A DNA stretch of 64,000 bases from Streptacidiphilus rugosus AM-16 (GCF_000744655.1 NZ_JQMJ01000004.1:4030001-4094000), one strand, 5' to 3'. Shown: positions 41,693 to 50,424, counted from the first letter of the stretch. Notes: generated by a model from the letters alone, not told the origin. Numbers and translations are program-made.

Positions 41693-41887
41693 TCAGGCGA
41701 GCCTGAGGGCCTTCGCGGGGCAGATGCGGGCTGCGGCTTCGGCGGCCACACGGTGCTCCTGGGGGACGTCGGCGGCTTCCGGTCGGAGGCCCGCGTAGCC
41801 CCACTCGTCCAGGTCGAGGAGGTCCGGGGCCTGCTCGTGGCAGAGCCCGTAGCCCTGGCAGAGGGTGGCGTCGAGGTGGAGTTTCAC
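41693..41887 (-). CDS. Ferredoxin, 3Fe-4S type with C-x2-Tyr-x2-C
   Basis: This 64-residue ferredoxin starts MKLHLDATLCQGYGLCHEQAP and ends with a CP motif (RICPAKALRLA). The cluster motif is C10-x2-Y13-x2-C16, then C-P: the second cysteine of a 4Fe-4S motif is replaced by tyrosine. Actinobacterial 3Fe-4S or alternatively ligated ferredoxins vary at this residue and usually serve cytochromes P450. No P450 gene is present; the neighbours are a NuoF-like NADH-binding flavoprotein and two Rieske oxygenases, so it probably shuttles electrons from NADH to the oxygenases. Confidence 0.9.
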   Translation of the reverse strand: MKLHLDATLCQGYGLCHEQAPDLLDLDEWGYAGLRPEAADVPQEHRVAAEAAARICPAKALRLA

Positions 41888-41983
41888 GGGTCGGCTCCTT
41901 GCGTCGTCGTCGGAGAGGCGGTGGGAGAGAAAGGCAGGGTGGGGAGGTGAGGCAGGGCGGGGCAGGTCAGGCGAGGCGGACGA

Positions 41984-43291
41984 TCAGGCCGGCTCGGGGA
42001 GGAGCGCCAGGTCGAGGGCGAAGCGCGTGCGGCGGGGAAACCCGCCGTGCGCCGCGCAGCGCGGGCAGGCGGCGGCGACGTGCTCGGCCACCGCGTCGGG
42101 GCGGGTGCGCAGCAGCGCCGCGACGTTGCCCGCCGCCGCGTCGAGCAGGCCGCACGCTCCCCTGCCGGGCAGCGTCGTGGACCATCGGCGCAACTGTTCG
42201 ACCTGCTCCGCCGCGGCCTCGCCCCGGCACAGCGCGGCGAGCGCCTGGGCCATCGCCGCGGTGCCGCGCAGGCAGGCGCCGCACTGCTTCGCGCTCTCGG
42301 CCGCGAGGTAGCCGAGGATGTCGGCGGCGGCGTGGACGGGGCAGTCCTGCGGGCCGAGGGCGACGACCGCGCCGCAGCCCAGCTGTGCGCCGAGCGTCCG
42401 AAGGCTCGCCGGAGCCAGGACCAGCCCGGGGTCGGCGGCGAGGACGCCGCCGAAGAAGCCGCCGAGGAGCACGTCGGTCGCGGTGGCGGCCGTGGTGCCG
42501 GGGGCCTCGCCTGCGTGGTGCGCCAGCAGCTCGCCCAGCACGGTCCCGTAGGGCAGTTCGTAGAGGGCCGGCCGGTGGCCCAGGCCGGAGACGGTGGCCA
42601 GGAAGGTGTCGGCGCGCCCGCTCGCTCCGGAGGCGAGCAGCGCCAGATGGGCCAGCGTCTCGACGTTCAGCACCAGGGTGGGCTCGCCGCCGACGCCCGC
42701 CTCGAAGACGCGCGGGGGCTTGGCCGTGGGCAGGGCGGGTCCGCCGTCGAGGTGGCGGACCAGGGCCGACTCCTCGCCCGCGACGTAGGCCTCCGGTACG
42801 AGCCTGACCTCGATCCGCAGCGGCCACTCCGGCGGGTTCTCCCGCAGGGCCCGGCGCAGCGAGTTCGCCGCCGGGGCGTCGCTGACGACGACGAAGGCCT
42901 GTTGCGCGCCGACGGCCGCCGCCGCGTGGGCGACGCCGTCGAGCACGAGGTGGGGTCGCATCCTGGTCAGGAAACGGTCCTTGACGCTGGCGGGTTCGCC
43001 CTCGGTGCCGTTGGCGATGACCGTGCGCGGGCCCGGCGGCTGGGCGTTGACCCCGGCGATCTTCACTGCTGCGGGGAACCCGGCTCCGCCGCGTCCGCGC
43101 AGGTCGGCGGCGGCGAGGCGGCGTTCCAGCTGCTCCGCCGGTCCGGTGGGCCGGTAGCCGCCCACCGCCCGGTAGGCGGCGGCGTCCTCACGGCGTTGCG
43201 GCGCCGTGCCGAGCAGCAGGGCGGGCGTGCCGACCGCGGACGCCTCACGGACCTGCGCCTCGACGGCGGGCGTCGCGGTCAGCGGCTGCAT
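41984..43291 (-). CDS. NuoF-like NADH-binding Fe-S flavoprotein
   Basis: This 435-residue protein is a stand-alone relative of the 51-kDa subunit of complex I. It has the FMN-binding LRGRGGAGFPAAVKIAG, NADH-binding YVAGEESALVRHLDG and NVETLAHLA, and the 4Fe-4S motif AKQCGACLRGT with a fourth cysteine in GRGACGLLDAA. No other complex I genes are present, so it is not respiratory. Beside a ferredoxin and Rieske oxygenases it most likely acts as the NADH:ferredoxin reductase of the demethylase system. Its start overlaps the upstream hypothetical gene by 13 bases. Confidence 0.87.
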   Translation of the reverse strand: MQPLTATPAVEAQVREASAVGTPALLLGTAPQRREDAAAYRAVGGYRPTGPAEQLERRLAAADLRGRGGAGFPAAVKIAGVNAQPPGPRTVIANGTEGEPASVKDRFLTRMRPHLVLDGVAHAAAAVGAQQAFVVVSDAPAANSLRRALRENPPEWPLRIEVRLVPEAYVAGEESALVRHLDGGPALPTAKPPRVFEAGVGGEPTLVLNVETLAHLALLASGASGRADTFLATVSGLGHRPALYELPYGTVLGELLAHHAGEAPGTTAATATDVLLGGFFGGVLAADPGLVLAPASLRTLGAQLGCGAVVALGPQDCPVHAAADILGYLAAESAKQCGACLRGTAAMAQALAALCRGEAAAEQVEQLRRWSTTLPGRGACGLLDAAAGNVAALLRTRPDAVAEHVAAACPRCAAHGGFPRRTRFALDLALLPEPA

Positions 43292-43764
43292 GTCGGCTCC
43301 TCGCGGGTGGCGTCGGGCCGGGCCCCGGCCGCGAGGCGGTGGCGCAGGCGGCGGGCGGCGTGGTCGAGGTCGGCGCGGTGGCGGGCGGTGCGGGCGTAGT
43401 GGTCGCCGGGCAGGCCGATGAGCAGCCGGCAGTGGTCGGCGAGCACCTCGGCGGCGGTCAGCGCGGGGGCCAGCTGGGCCGGGCGGCCCTCGCGGGCTGC
43501 CCGGCCGACCAGCGAGACCGCCTCGTCAAGGCCGGCCAGCCAGCTGCGTGCGTTCCCGCGCAGCACCAGCCGCTCGATGCGCCGGCGTTCGGCGCGCACC
43601 TGTCCTGCGGCGTCGCCAGGTGCCGACGGTTCGTCATCCGGTGATCGCAGCAGGGCGAGTACGTCGGGGAGCAACTGCTCGGGTTCGGGGGTCAGGCTCA
43701 GCCAGGCGAGCCTGGTCGCGGATCGTGGTGCCCTCACAGCGGGTGCCTCCTCGGTCGCCGCCAT
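43279..43764 (-). CDS. Hypothetical helical protein, first gene of the operon
   Basis: This 161-residue protein is alanine- and arginine-rich and predicted mostly helical (LLPDVLALLRSPDDEPS, QVRAERRRIERLVLRGNARSWLAGLDEAVSLVG, LTAAEVLADHCRLLIGLPGDHYARTARHRADLDHAARRLRH). I do not recognise a family or a cofactor motif. It overlaps the NuoF-like gene and is the promoter-proximal gene of the operon. Operator site B starts 11 bases upstream of its ATG. A role as assembly or accessory factor for the electron chain is possible. Confidence 0.6.
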   Translation of the reverse strand: MAATEEAPAVRAPRSATRLAWLSLTPEPEQLLPDVLALLRSPDDEPSAPGDAAGQVRAERRRIERLVLRGNARSWLAGLDEAVSLVGRAAREGRPAQLAPALTAAEVLADHCRLLIGLPGDHYARTARHRADLDHAARRLRHRLAAGARPDATREEPTCSR

Positions 43765-43775
43765 CCTGGCACGAG

Positions 43776-43797
43776 ACTAACTGGTTGACCAGTCAGT
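43776..43797. promoter_or_regulatory. Regulon operator, site B
   Basis: ACTAACTGG-N4-CCAGTCAGT with spacer TTGA lies 11 bases upstream of the minus-strand operon start at 43764, where a bound repressor would block initiation. Both half-sites are identical to sites A and D. Confidence 0.85.
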
Positions 43798-43913
43798 TGC
43801 TAGACTCCTTCGCAGATCCCTCTCGCCACGCACTCCGGCGCTCGTCAGCGACCGAACGAACGGCCACGATCTCTGCGTCCGACCTCTTGACAGCTCCGGG
43901 TCGCCCCGTGAAA

Positions 43914-43935
43914 CCTAACTGGCCATTCGATCAGT
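43914..43935. promoter_or_regulatory. Regulon operator, degraded site C
   Basis: CCTAACTGG-N4-TCGATCAGT keeps the spacing of sites A, B and D but matches 8 of 9 and 6 of 9 half-site positions. It lies 63 bases upstream of the Rieske gene at 43999. A TTGACA is 21 bases upstream of it. Confidence 0.55.
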
Positions 43936-43998
43936 CCTTTCGAATCCCGCCGGAACGATCAGCGTGACGCGAGCCGAACCCACTCCGAGGAGCGGACG

Positions 43999-45159
43999 AT
44001 GGAGTCCATCACCGCAGCGTCCCGACCCCTGCTGCCCGCGTACTACACCGACCCGGCCGTCCTGGCCGCCGAACAGCGCCGGGTCTTCGCCCGGACCTGG
44101 CAGCTCGCCGGGCACGTCTCCGACCTGCCGGAACCCGGCTCCCGCATCGTCGCGCGGGCCGGTGACCAGGAAGTCCTGGTCGTCAGGGACGAGGACGGCG
44201 AACTGCACGCCCACCGCAACGTCTGCCGCCATCGCGGCGCGCGCCTGGTCGCCGCCCCGGAGCAGCACGCGGCGATCCGCTGCCCCTACCACGGCTGGAC
44301 CTACCGCCTCGACGGCCGGCTGATCGGCGCCCCCGAGGGCCGACGCTTCGCCGCGCCGCTGGACAAGCCGAACCTCGGCCTGCTGCCCGCGCGCGTGGAG
44401 GTCTGGCACGGCCTGGTCTTCGTCAACCTGGACACCAGGGCGGCCCCGCTCGCGGACCAGCTGTACGGCCTGGACCGGCTGGTCGGCCGCTACCTCGGCG
44501 ACCGGCTGGTCCCCGTCGGCAGGTCGCGGATGCACGACATCGCCGACCCCGCCGGAACCGGGGTCGTGGGCACCGAGGCGAACTGGAAGGTCGCCGTCGA
44601 CAACTACCTGGAGGGCTACCACGTCCCGGTCGCCCACCCCGGCCTGATGCGGCTGCTGGACTACCAGAACTACACGGCAGAGCCCAGCGAGGGCTACGCC
44701 TACTTCGAAGCGCCGCTGCGCGAGACCCGCAGCGCCAACCGGCTGGAGCGGCTCTACCAGCGGCTGGTCAGCCCGATGCCGGGGCTGCTGCCCGAGGACC
44801 GCGACGTCTGGCGCTATGTGGCGATCTACCCCAACACCATGATCGACCTCAGCGCGGACTGTGTCGGCGTCTGGTCCATGGTCCCCGACGGCGTCGGTCG
44901 CACGCTGCTGCCCGGCGCCATCTACCGGCACCGGGACGCGGGGCTGCGCACGCGTCTGGCGCAGGCGGTCGGCCAGCGGGTCAACCGCCTGGTGACCGAC
45001 GAGGACGACGACATCGTCAGCCGTGTCCAGGCCGGCCTGCGCACGCCGGGGTTCACGCCAGGACCGCTCAGCGAGCGGGAGGCGGCGATCGGCTGGTTCG
45101 CCGACCGGATCCGCACGGACCTGGGCATCGACGCGCCCGCCGAGGACGGCGGCCGGTGA
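43999..45159 (+). CDS. Rieske non-heme iron oxygenase, quaternary-ammonium demethylase type (1)
   Basis: This 386-residue oxygenase alpha subunit has Rieske ligands C76, H78, C95 and H98 (NVCRHRGA and RCPYHGW). The mononuclear iron site is in DNYLEGYHVPVAHPGL, with H208 and H213 and nearby acidic residues D201 and E205. The C-terminal VQAGLRTPGFTPGPLSEREAAI matches the GbcA, stachydrine demethylase and choline-monooxygenase branch rather than aromatic dioxygenases. It would hydroxylate an N-methyl group, releasing formaldehyde, with electrons from the divergent NuoF-like/ferredoxin pair. The ATG follows GAGGAG. It leads the plus-strand operon with TetR and transporter genes. Confidence 0.88.
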   Translation: MESITAASRPLLPAYYTDPAVLAAEQRRVFARTWQLAGHVSDLPEPGSRIVARAGDQEVLVVRDEDGELHAHRNVCRHRGARLVAAPEQHAAIRCPYHGWTYRLDGRLIGAPEGRRFAAPLDKPNLGLLPARVEVWHGLVFVNLDTRAAPLADQLYGLDRLVGRYLGDRLVPVGRSRMHDIADPAGTGVVGTEANWKVAVDNYLEGYHVPVAHPGLMRLLDYQNYTAEPSEGYAYFEAPLRETRSANRLERLYQRLVSPMPGLLPEDRDVWRYVAIYPNTMIDLSADCVGVWSMVPDGVGRTLLPGAIYRHRDAGLRTRLAQAVGQRVNRLVTDEDDDIVSRVQAGLRTPGFTPGPLSEREAAIGWFADRIRTDLGIDAPAEDGGR

Positions 45160-45216
45160 GCGCCGCCGCCGGGGCGGCCGGGTCGGCCGGGGCGCAGAGC
45201 CCCCGGCACGGCCGGC

Positions 45217-45888
45217 GTGTCAGGCGTGTCGGGCGAGCCCGCCGAGCGCACCGCCGCGACCCGGCGGCGGATCCTGGAGGCAGCCTGCGAGGTGATCGCC
45301 GACGTGGGCTTCGAGAAGGTGCGGATGCGGATGGTGGCCCAGCGGGCCGGGGTCTCCCCCGGCCTGCTCCACTACCACTTCGAAAGCCGGGAACGGCTCT
45401 TCGCCGAGGCGCTGCGGCACTCGTACGAGCACACCGGCGCCGCAGGGCACGCCCACGGCGACGGCTCGGCCGGCACCGACCACCCCGCGACGGTGCGGCT
45501 CGCGATGGCGATCGACGCCTGCCTCCCGCTGGCCCCCGACACCCGCCAGGACCAACTGCTCTGGCACGAGCTCTGGCTGCGCGCAGCCAGGGACCAGGCC
45601 TCGCGGCTACTCGCCCTGGAGTTCTACCGCAGCCTGCACGACTGGTTCGCCGGGATCGTGCGCGACGGCATCGCCACGGGCGAGTTCCAGCTCTGCGAGG
45701 TGGACGAGCTGGTCACGCTGCTGCTGCTCCTGCTGGACGGCAGCGCCATCCGGCTCACGCTGGACGATCCGGGCTTCACCGCCTCCGCCGCCCGCGCCCG
45801 GATCTGGGCGCGCATCGGCCCGGAACTCCGGTTGCCCGCCCGCATGCCGAGGGCGGGCGGCCGGCCGAACCTCCCCAAGCCCCGCTGA
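45217..45888 (+). CDS. TetR family transcriptional regulator, probable master of the island
   Basis: This 223-residue regulator has an N-terminal helix-turn-helix (TRRRILEAACEVIADVGFEKVRM, MVAQRAGVSPGLLHYHFESRERLFAEAL) and a helical ligand-binding domain resembling BetI-like repressors. Start is GTG at 45217; a second GTG lies nine bases later. It is 57 bases downstream of the Rieske gene and 22 bases before the binding-protein gene. Palindromes A, B, C and D have the size expected of TetR operators and frame the operons of this island, so it is the best candidate for the regulator. The ligand may be the transported amine or a CoA ester. Confidence 0.88.
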   Translation: MSGVSGEPAERTAATRRRILEAACEVIADVGFEKVRMRMVAQRAGVSPGLLHYHFESRERLFAEALRHSYEHTGAAGHAHGDGSAGTDHPATVRLAMAIDACLPLAPDTRQDQLLWHELWLRAARDQASRLLALEFYRSLHDWFAGIVRDGIATGEFQLCEVDELVTLLLLLLDGSAIRLTLDDPGFTASAARARIWARIGPELRLPARMPRAGGRPNLPKPR

Positions 45889-45910
45889 CCCTCCGACAGG
45901 AAGCCGCACC

Positions 45911-47089
45911 ATGCCTTCCAGATCAGGACAGCCTCCACGGCCGACAGAGCGCCCGCAGCCGGCGAGGCCCGCCCCGAGCCGACGCGCGCTGCTGCGCGGC
46001 GCGACCGGCGCATTGGTCGGCGCGGCCGCCCTGCCCGCGCTCAGCGCCTGCGGCTACGTCTCCTCCGCAGCCCAGCCCGACGACCTGCCGCCGGTCGAGC
46101 CGAAGATCGACGGCGACCTCGTCTACTTCAACTGGGCCGACTACGTCGACCCGGCCGTGCTGGCGGGCTTCAGCAAGGAGTACGGCGTCTCGGTGACCCA
46201 GGCCAACTACGACTCGATGGAGTCGATGGCCGCCAAGATCGCGGCGGGCAACCGCTACGACGTCGTGTTCCCGAGCGCCAAGTGGACGCAGCGCCTGGTG
46301 CGGGCAGGCGCGCTGCGCCGCCTCGACCTCCGCCGGGCGCCGCATGCCGGAGCCGTGCTCAGCGCCTATCCGTGGTTCGCCGACCCCTGGTACGACCCCG
46401 GCTCGGCGCACAGCGTGCCGTTCACGATGTACAAGACCGGCATCGCCTGGCGCAAGGACAAGCTGGGCCCGGCCCTGGACCACAGCTGGGCCGATCTCTG
46501 GGACCGCCGCGCCACCGGTCGCACCTACCTGCTGGACGACGAGGACGAGGTGCTCGGCGTCGGCGCGCTGCGGCTCGGCTACCGCGTCGACACCGCCGAC
46601 CCCGGCCAACTGGGCAGGATCACCGACCTGATGGGCACCGTCAGGTCGCGGCTGCGGGGCTTCTCCAGCGACGACTACACCAACCTGCTCAACGGCGACG
46701 CATGGATCCAGCACATGTGGAGCGGTGACATGGCCGCCGTGCTCAGCCAGGCCGCCGATCCCTCCCGGTACGGCTTCGAGGCCCCGCGCGAGGGCGCGCC
46801 CATCAACTCCGACTGCTACGCGATCCCGCGCAACGCCGCCCACCCGGGCACGGCGCTGCTCTTCATCGACTACATGCTGCGGCCGGAGAACGCCCGCAGG
46901 AACCTCGCCTACATCGGCTACCCGATGCCGGTGCCGGGGACCGAGCGGGACTACGCCAAGCTCGTCGAGCCGTTCCCCGAGTGCCTGGTCACCCTGGACG
47001 ACCTGGCCCGCGGCCACCACTTCGGCAATACCGGCGCGACGGGCAACCAGGCCCGCGACGCCGCCTGGACCCAGATCAAGGCGGGGTGA
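45911..47089 (+). CDS. ABC substrate-binding lipoprotein, polyamine type (1)
   Basis: This 392-residue lipoprotein has a twin-arginine signal (SRRALLRG, R24-R25) and a lipobox ending at C47 (LPALSACG), so it is probably exported by Tat and anchored outside the membrane. The mature part resembles PotD/PotF: VYFNWADYVDPAVLAGFSKEYGV, RYDVVFPSAKWTQRLV, INSDCYAIPRNAAHPGTALLFIDYML. It should bind a polyamine-like or quaternary cation. It heads the transporter block SBP-permease-permease-ATPase. Confidence 0.92.
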   Translation: MPSRSGQPPRPTERPQPARPAPSRRALLRGATGALVGAAALPALSACGYVSSAAQPDDLPPVEPKIDGDLVYFNWADYVDPAVLAGFSKEYGVSVTQANYDSMESMAAKIAAGNRYDVVFPSAKWTQRLVRAGALRRLDLRRAPHAGAVLSAYPWFADPWYDPGSAHSVPFTMYKTGIAWRKDKLGPALDHSWADLWDRRATGRTYLLDDEDEVLGVGALRLGYRVDTADPGQLGRITDLMGTVRSRLRGFSSDDYTNLLNGDAWIQHMWSGDMAAVLSQAADPSRYGFEAPREGAPINSDCYAIPRNAAHPGTALLFIDYMLRPENARRNLAYIGYPMPVPGTERDYAKLVEPFPECLVTLDDLARGHHFGNTGATGNQARDAAWTQIKAG

Positions 47090-47094
47090 ACACC

Positions 47095-48033
47095 ATGCCG
47101 GAGACCTCAGCACCCGTCCGCACCGAGACCCCGACCCCACGCGAAAGCCCACGCCCACGTTCACACCCGAGCGCACGCCCGGGGCGGAGCGGCAACCGCC
47201 TCTGGACCGCGCTGCTGCTGCCGGGAACGGTCTGGATGACCGTCTTCTTCCTCGGCGCCCTGGGCATCCTGCTGCTGCTCTCCTTCGGCACCACCGACGA
47301 CCTGGGCGACCCCCGTTTCGGGCACACGTTGCAGAACCTGCGGGCCCTGCTGCACCCCGTCTACCTCCAGGTCATCGGCCGCTCGCTGGCCTACGCCGCG
47401 ATCACCGCGGTGCTGTGCCTGGCCATCGCCTACCCCGTGGCGTACGCGATCGCGCTCCACGGGGGACGGTTCAGGCACGCCCTGATCGCCGCCGTGGTGG
47501 TGCCGTTCTTCGCCAACTACCTGGTGCGGATGTACGGGTGGGTGACGCTGCTCTCCGACGACGGTCCGGTGCTGCGGGCGCTCCGCGCCCTCGGGCTGCC
47601 CGCCGACGTGCGGCTGCTCAACACGCCGGGCGCGGTGATCGGCGGGCTGGTCTACGGCTTCGTCGTCTTCATGGTGCTGCCGCTGTACGCGGCGCTGGAA
47701 CGGCTGGACGTCTCCCTGATCGAGGCCGGCCGGGACCTGGGCGGCGGGCCGTTCTCCACCTTCTGGCGGGTCACCCTGCCCGCCACCCGGCAGGGCGTGA
47801 CGGCCGGGCTGCTGCTGGTCTTCCTGCCCGCGATGGGCGACTTCGTGAGCGCCCAACTGCTCGGCGGGCCGCGGCAGCTGATGATCGGCAGCCTGATCCA
47901 GGACAAGTTCTTCGGCGGGCAGGACTGGCCGCTCGGCTCGGCGCTCACCATGCTGCTCATGCTCGTGCTGCTGATCTGCACGTCCGTCTACCTGCGCCAG
48001 GCCGCGCGGGAGAACCGGGAGGCGTCCCGATGA
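47095..48033 (+). CDS. ABC permease, PotB type
   Basis: This protein of about 312 residues has six membrane helices after a proline-rich cytoplasmic N-terminus. The EAA loop is EAGRDLGGGPFSTFWRVTLPATRQG, and GDFVSAQLLGGPRQLMIGSLI is as in PotB permeases. ATG at 47095 follows AAGGCGGGG; an alternative GTG at 47086 would overlap the stop of the binding-protein gene. Its stop overlaps the start of the next permease gene. It forms the importer with genes at 45911, 48030 and 48883. Confidence 0.92.
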   Translation: MPETSAPVRTETPTPRESPRPRSHPSARPGRSGNRLWTALLLPGTVWMTVFFLGALGILLLLSFGTTDDLGDPRFGHTLQNLRALLHPVYLQVIGRSLAYAAITAVLCLAIAYPVAYAIALHGGRFRHALIAAVVVPFFANYLVRMYGWVTLLSDDGPVLRALRALGLPADVRLLNTPGAVIGGLVYGFVVFMVLPLYAALERLDVSLIEAGRDLGGGPFSTFWRVTLPATRQGVTAGLLLVFLPAMGDFVSAQLLGGPRQLMIGSLIQDKFFGGQDWPLGSALTMLLMLVLLICTSVYLRQAARENREASR

Positions 48034-48878
48034 TCCGCCTGCTGCCGGGACGCCGTGGCGTCGAGCGCCGCCCGCGCTTCGCCATCGCCGTGACCGCCGT
48101 CTTCTTCGTGCTGCTCTACCTGCCCATCGGCGTCGTGACGCTCTTCTCCTTCAACAGCAAGAAGTCGCTGACCTCCTTCGGCCACCCCAGCCTGCGCTGG
48201 TACCGGGCGTTCCTCGGCGACCCGGACCTGACCGGGTCGGTGTTCACCAGCCTCCAGGTCTCGGCCGTGGCCATGGTGGGCTCTGTCGTCCTCGGCGCCG
48301 CGCTGGCGCTGGGGCTGGTCCGGGCCAGGAGCCGGATGGGCGGGCTGGCCAACCTCATCATGCTGATCCCGCTGATCACCCCGGAGATCGTGACCGGCGT
48401 CGGCTCGCTGCTGCTCTTCCGCGGCCTGGAGCTCACCCCGTCGATGACGACGCTGCTGCTCGCCGAGACCACCTTCTCCGTCTCCTACGTCACCGTGATC
48501 CTGCGCTCCCGGGTGGCGGCGCTGAATCCGGAGGTCGAGGAGGCGGCGATGGACCTGGGCGCGACCCGGGGCCAGGCGCTGCGCCTGGTGACCCTGCCCG
48601 CGCTGCTGCCCGCGCTGCTGGCCTCGGCCCTGCTGGTCTTCGCCCTCGTCTTCGACGACTTCGTGCTCGCCTACTTCACCAGCGGGGTCACCCCGCAGCC
48701 GATCTCCGTGCGGATCTACTCCGAGATCCGCTTCGGCATCCAGCCCAGCGTCAACGCCGTCGGCACGCTGATGCTGGCCGGCTCGCTCACCCTCATCGCC
48801 TTCGCCCTGGCCGTGCCCCGCCTTCTCGGGCGCGGCCACACCAGTGGCGGCGGCATCGACCTGCTCTCCGGAGGCTGA
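48030..48878 (+). CDS. ABC permease, PotC type
   Basis: This 282-residue permease has six membrane helices and the EAA loop EAAMDLGATRGQALRLVTLPALL, followed by DDFVLAYFTSGVTPQPISVRIYSEI, typical of PotC. The ATG overlaps the upstream stop (ATGA). It pairs with the PotB-type permease to form the channel. The second permease pair in this window (28815-30674) is of the same two types, so the genome has two channels that could share one ATPase. Confidence 0.93.
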   Translation: MIRLLPGRRGVERRPRFAIAVTAVFFVLLYLPIGVVTLFSFNSKKSLTSFGHPSLRWYRAFLGDPDLTGSVFTSLQVSAVAMVGSVVLGAALALGLVRARSRMGGLANLIMLIPLITPEIVTGVGSLLLFRGLELTPSMTTLLLAETTFSVSYVTVILRSRVAALNPEVEEAAMDLGATRGQALRLVTLPALLPALLASALLVFALVFDDFVLAYFTSGVTPQPISVRIYSEIRFGIQPSVNAVGTLMLAGSLTLIAFALAVPRLLGRGHTSGGGIDLLSGG

Positions 48879-48882
48879 CGCC

Positions 48883-50007
48883 ATGACGACGACGCCCACC
48901 GCTCCGTCCACGACGGTAGCCGGAACCACCGACGACGCCGCAGCCTTTCCCGCCGTGCAACTCGAACGAGTGACCAAGCGTTTCGGTGGCACGACCGTGG
49001 TGCACGAGCTCGACCTGGACATCCGCGCCGGCGAGTTCTTCTCCCTGCTCGGCCCTTCGGGCTGCGGCAAGACCACCACGCTGCGCATGATCGGCGGCTT
49101 CGCCGACCCGACCGACGGGCGGATCCTGCTCGGCGGCGAGGACGTGACCGTGCTCCCGCCCAACCGGCGCGACGTCAACACCGTCTTCCAGAGCTACGCG
49201 CTGTTCGAGCACCTGCACGTCCTCGACAACGTGGGCTTCGGCCTGCGGCGCAAGGGCGCCTCGCGCGCGGAGGCGCGGCGGCAGGCCGCCGGAGCCCTGG
49301 AGCTGGTGCAGCTGGCCGACCGCGCCAAGGCCCGGGTCCGCGAGCTGTCCGGCGGCCAGCGCCAGCGCGTGGCGCTGGCCCGGGCGCTGGTGAACCGGCC
49401 CAAGGTGCTGCTGCTGGACGAACCCCTCGCCGCGCTGGACCTGAAGCTGCGTCGGCAGATGCAGATCGAGCTGAAGCAGCTGCAGCGCGAGGTCGGCATC
49501 ACCTTCGTCTTCGTCACCCACGACCAGGACGAGGCGCTGACCATGTCCGACCGCCTCGCGGTCATGCACGACGGCAGGATCGAGCACTGCGGCACGCCCG
49601 AGGAGGTCTACGAGCGCCCGGCCACCGCGTTCACCGCGGGCTTCATCGGCACTTCGAACCTCATGCCAGGCGAGTACCGCGACGGCGCGGTGACCATCGC
49701 CCCCGGCGTCTCCCTCGCCGTCGGCCGGCGCGCCGGGTTCACCGAGGGCGAGCAGGTCAGCGCCTCGGTGCGACCGGAGAAGCTGTGGCTGTCCGAGCAC
49801 GGGGACGACATGGTGACGGTGCCGGGCACGCTGGTCGAGACGGTCTACTCGGGACCGGTGACCAGCTACCTGGTCGAGCTCGCCCCCGGCGTCCAGGTCA
49901 GCGTGCTGGAGCAGAACACCGACCGCTCCCGCCGCGAGGAGCGCTGGCAGAACGGCCAGCCGCTCACCGTCGGCTTCCGCCTGGAGCACTGCCTGCTGCT
50001 GCGCTGA
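48883..50007 (+). CDS. ABC transporter ATP-binding protein, PotA type
   Basis: This 374-residue ATPase has Walker A GPSGCGKTTTLRM, Q-loop TVFQSYALFEHL, signature LSGGQRQRVALARAL, Walker B VLLLDEPLAALD, H-loop VTHDQDEALTM and a C-terminal TOBE regulatory domain (about 280-370). It energises polyamine-type import. It follows the PotC gene by four bases with GGAGG upstream. It is the only such ATPase in the window and might also serve the orphan permease pair. Confidence 0.95.
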   Translation: MTTTPTAPSTTVAGTTDDAAAFPAVQLERVTKRFGGTTVVHELDLDIRAGEFFSLLGPSGCGKTTTLRMIGGFADPTDGRILLGGEDVTVLPPNRRDVNTVFQSYALFEHLHVLDNVGFGLRRKGASRAEARRQAAGALELVQLADRAKARVRELSGGQRQRVALARALVNRPKVLLLDEPLAALDLKLRRQMQIELKQLQREVGITFVFVTHDQDEALTMSDRLAVMHDGRIEHCGTPEEVYERPATAFTAGFIGTSNLMPGEYRDGAVTIAPGVSLAVGRRAGFTEGEQVSASVRPEKLWLSEHGDDMVTVPGTLVETVYSGPVTSYLVELAPGVQVSVLEQNTDRSRREERWQNGQPLTVGFRLEHCLLLR

Positions 50008-50025
50008 GAACCCGAGGACGGTCCG

Positions 50026-50424
50026 TCAGAAGGTGATCTCCAGAGCCGCGATGGGCTTCCTGCGCCGACGGCCCGTCAGCGTGGCCCACACGTCGCCGAC
50101 CCTGGCCATCAGGTACTTGCGGCCGAGCAGGCGGCGCACCTTCTCCCTGCCCGCGTCGTCCAGCACGCGCCCGGTCCCCTCGGCCTCCGCCGCGCCGGGC
50201 GCGATCTTTCCGCGCACGTCGCAGACGACGACCTTCACCCTCGGGTCCCTGCGCAGCCGCTTGACCTTCCAGGAGTCCGCCTCGGTCCAGACGTAGAGCA
50301 GGCCTTCGTCCACCACGTGCCAGACCGGGGTGGCCACCGCCGTGCCGTCCTTCCGGTAGGTGGTGAGGCTGACGTAGCGGGCGCGGGTGAGCGCGTCCAG
50401 GGTGTGCGGGTCGAGTGGGGTCAC
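50026..50424 (-). CDS. PPOX-class F420/flavin-dependent enzyme
   Basis: This 132-residue protein has the split-barrel fold of pyridoxamine-phosphate-oxidase-like proteins: LTRARYVSLTTYRKDGTAVATPVWHVV, YVWTEADSWKVKRLRRDPRVKVVVCDVRG. In actinomycetes such short proteins often bind F420. The reaction is unknown. GTG at 50424 is chosen since similarity starts there; the open frame runs further upstream. It is convergent with the ATPase gene and probably not part of the transporter operon. Confidence 0.8.
   Translation of the reverse strand: MTPLDPHTLDALTRARYVSLTTYRKDGTAVATPVWHVVDEGLLYVWTEADSWKVKRLRRDPRVKVVVCDVRGKIAPGAAEAEGTGRVLDDAGREKVRRLLGRKYLMARVGDVWATLTGRRRRKPIAALEITF

Noticed and set aside
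41984-43291. Part of respiratory complex I
   Set aside because: Only the NuoF-like subunit is present, and it sits among ferredoxin and oxygenase genes, so it is a stand-alone reductase.
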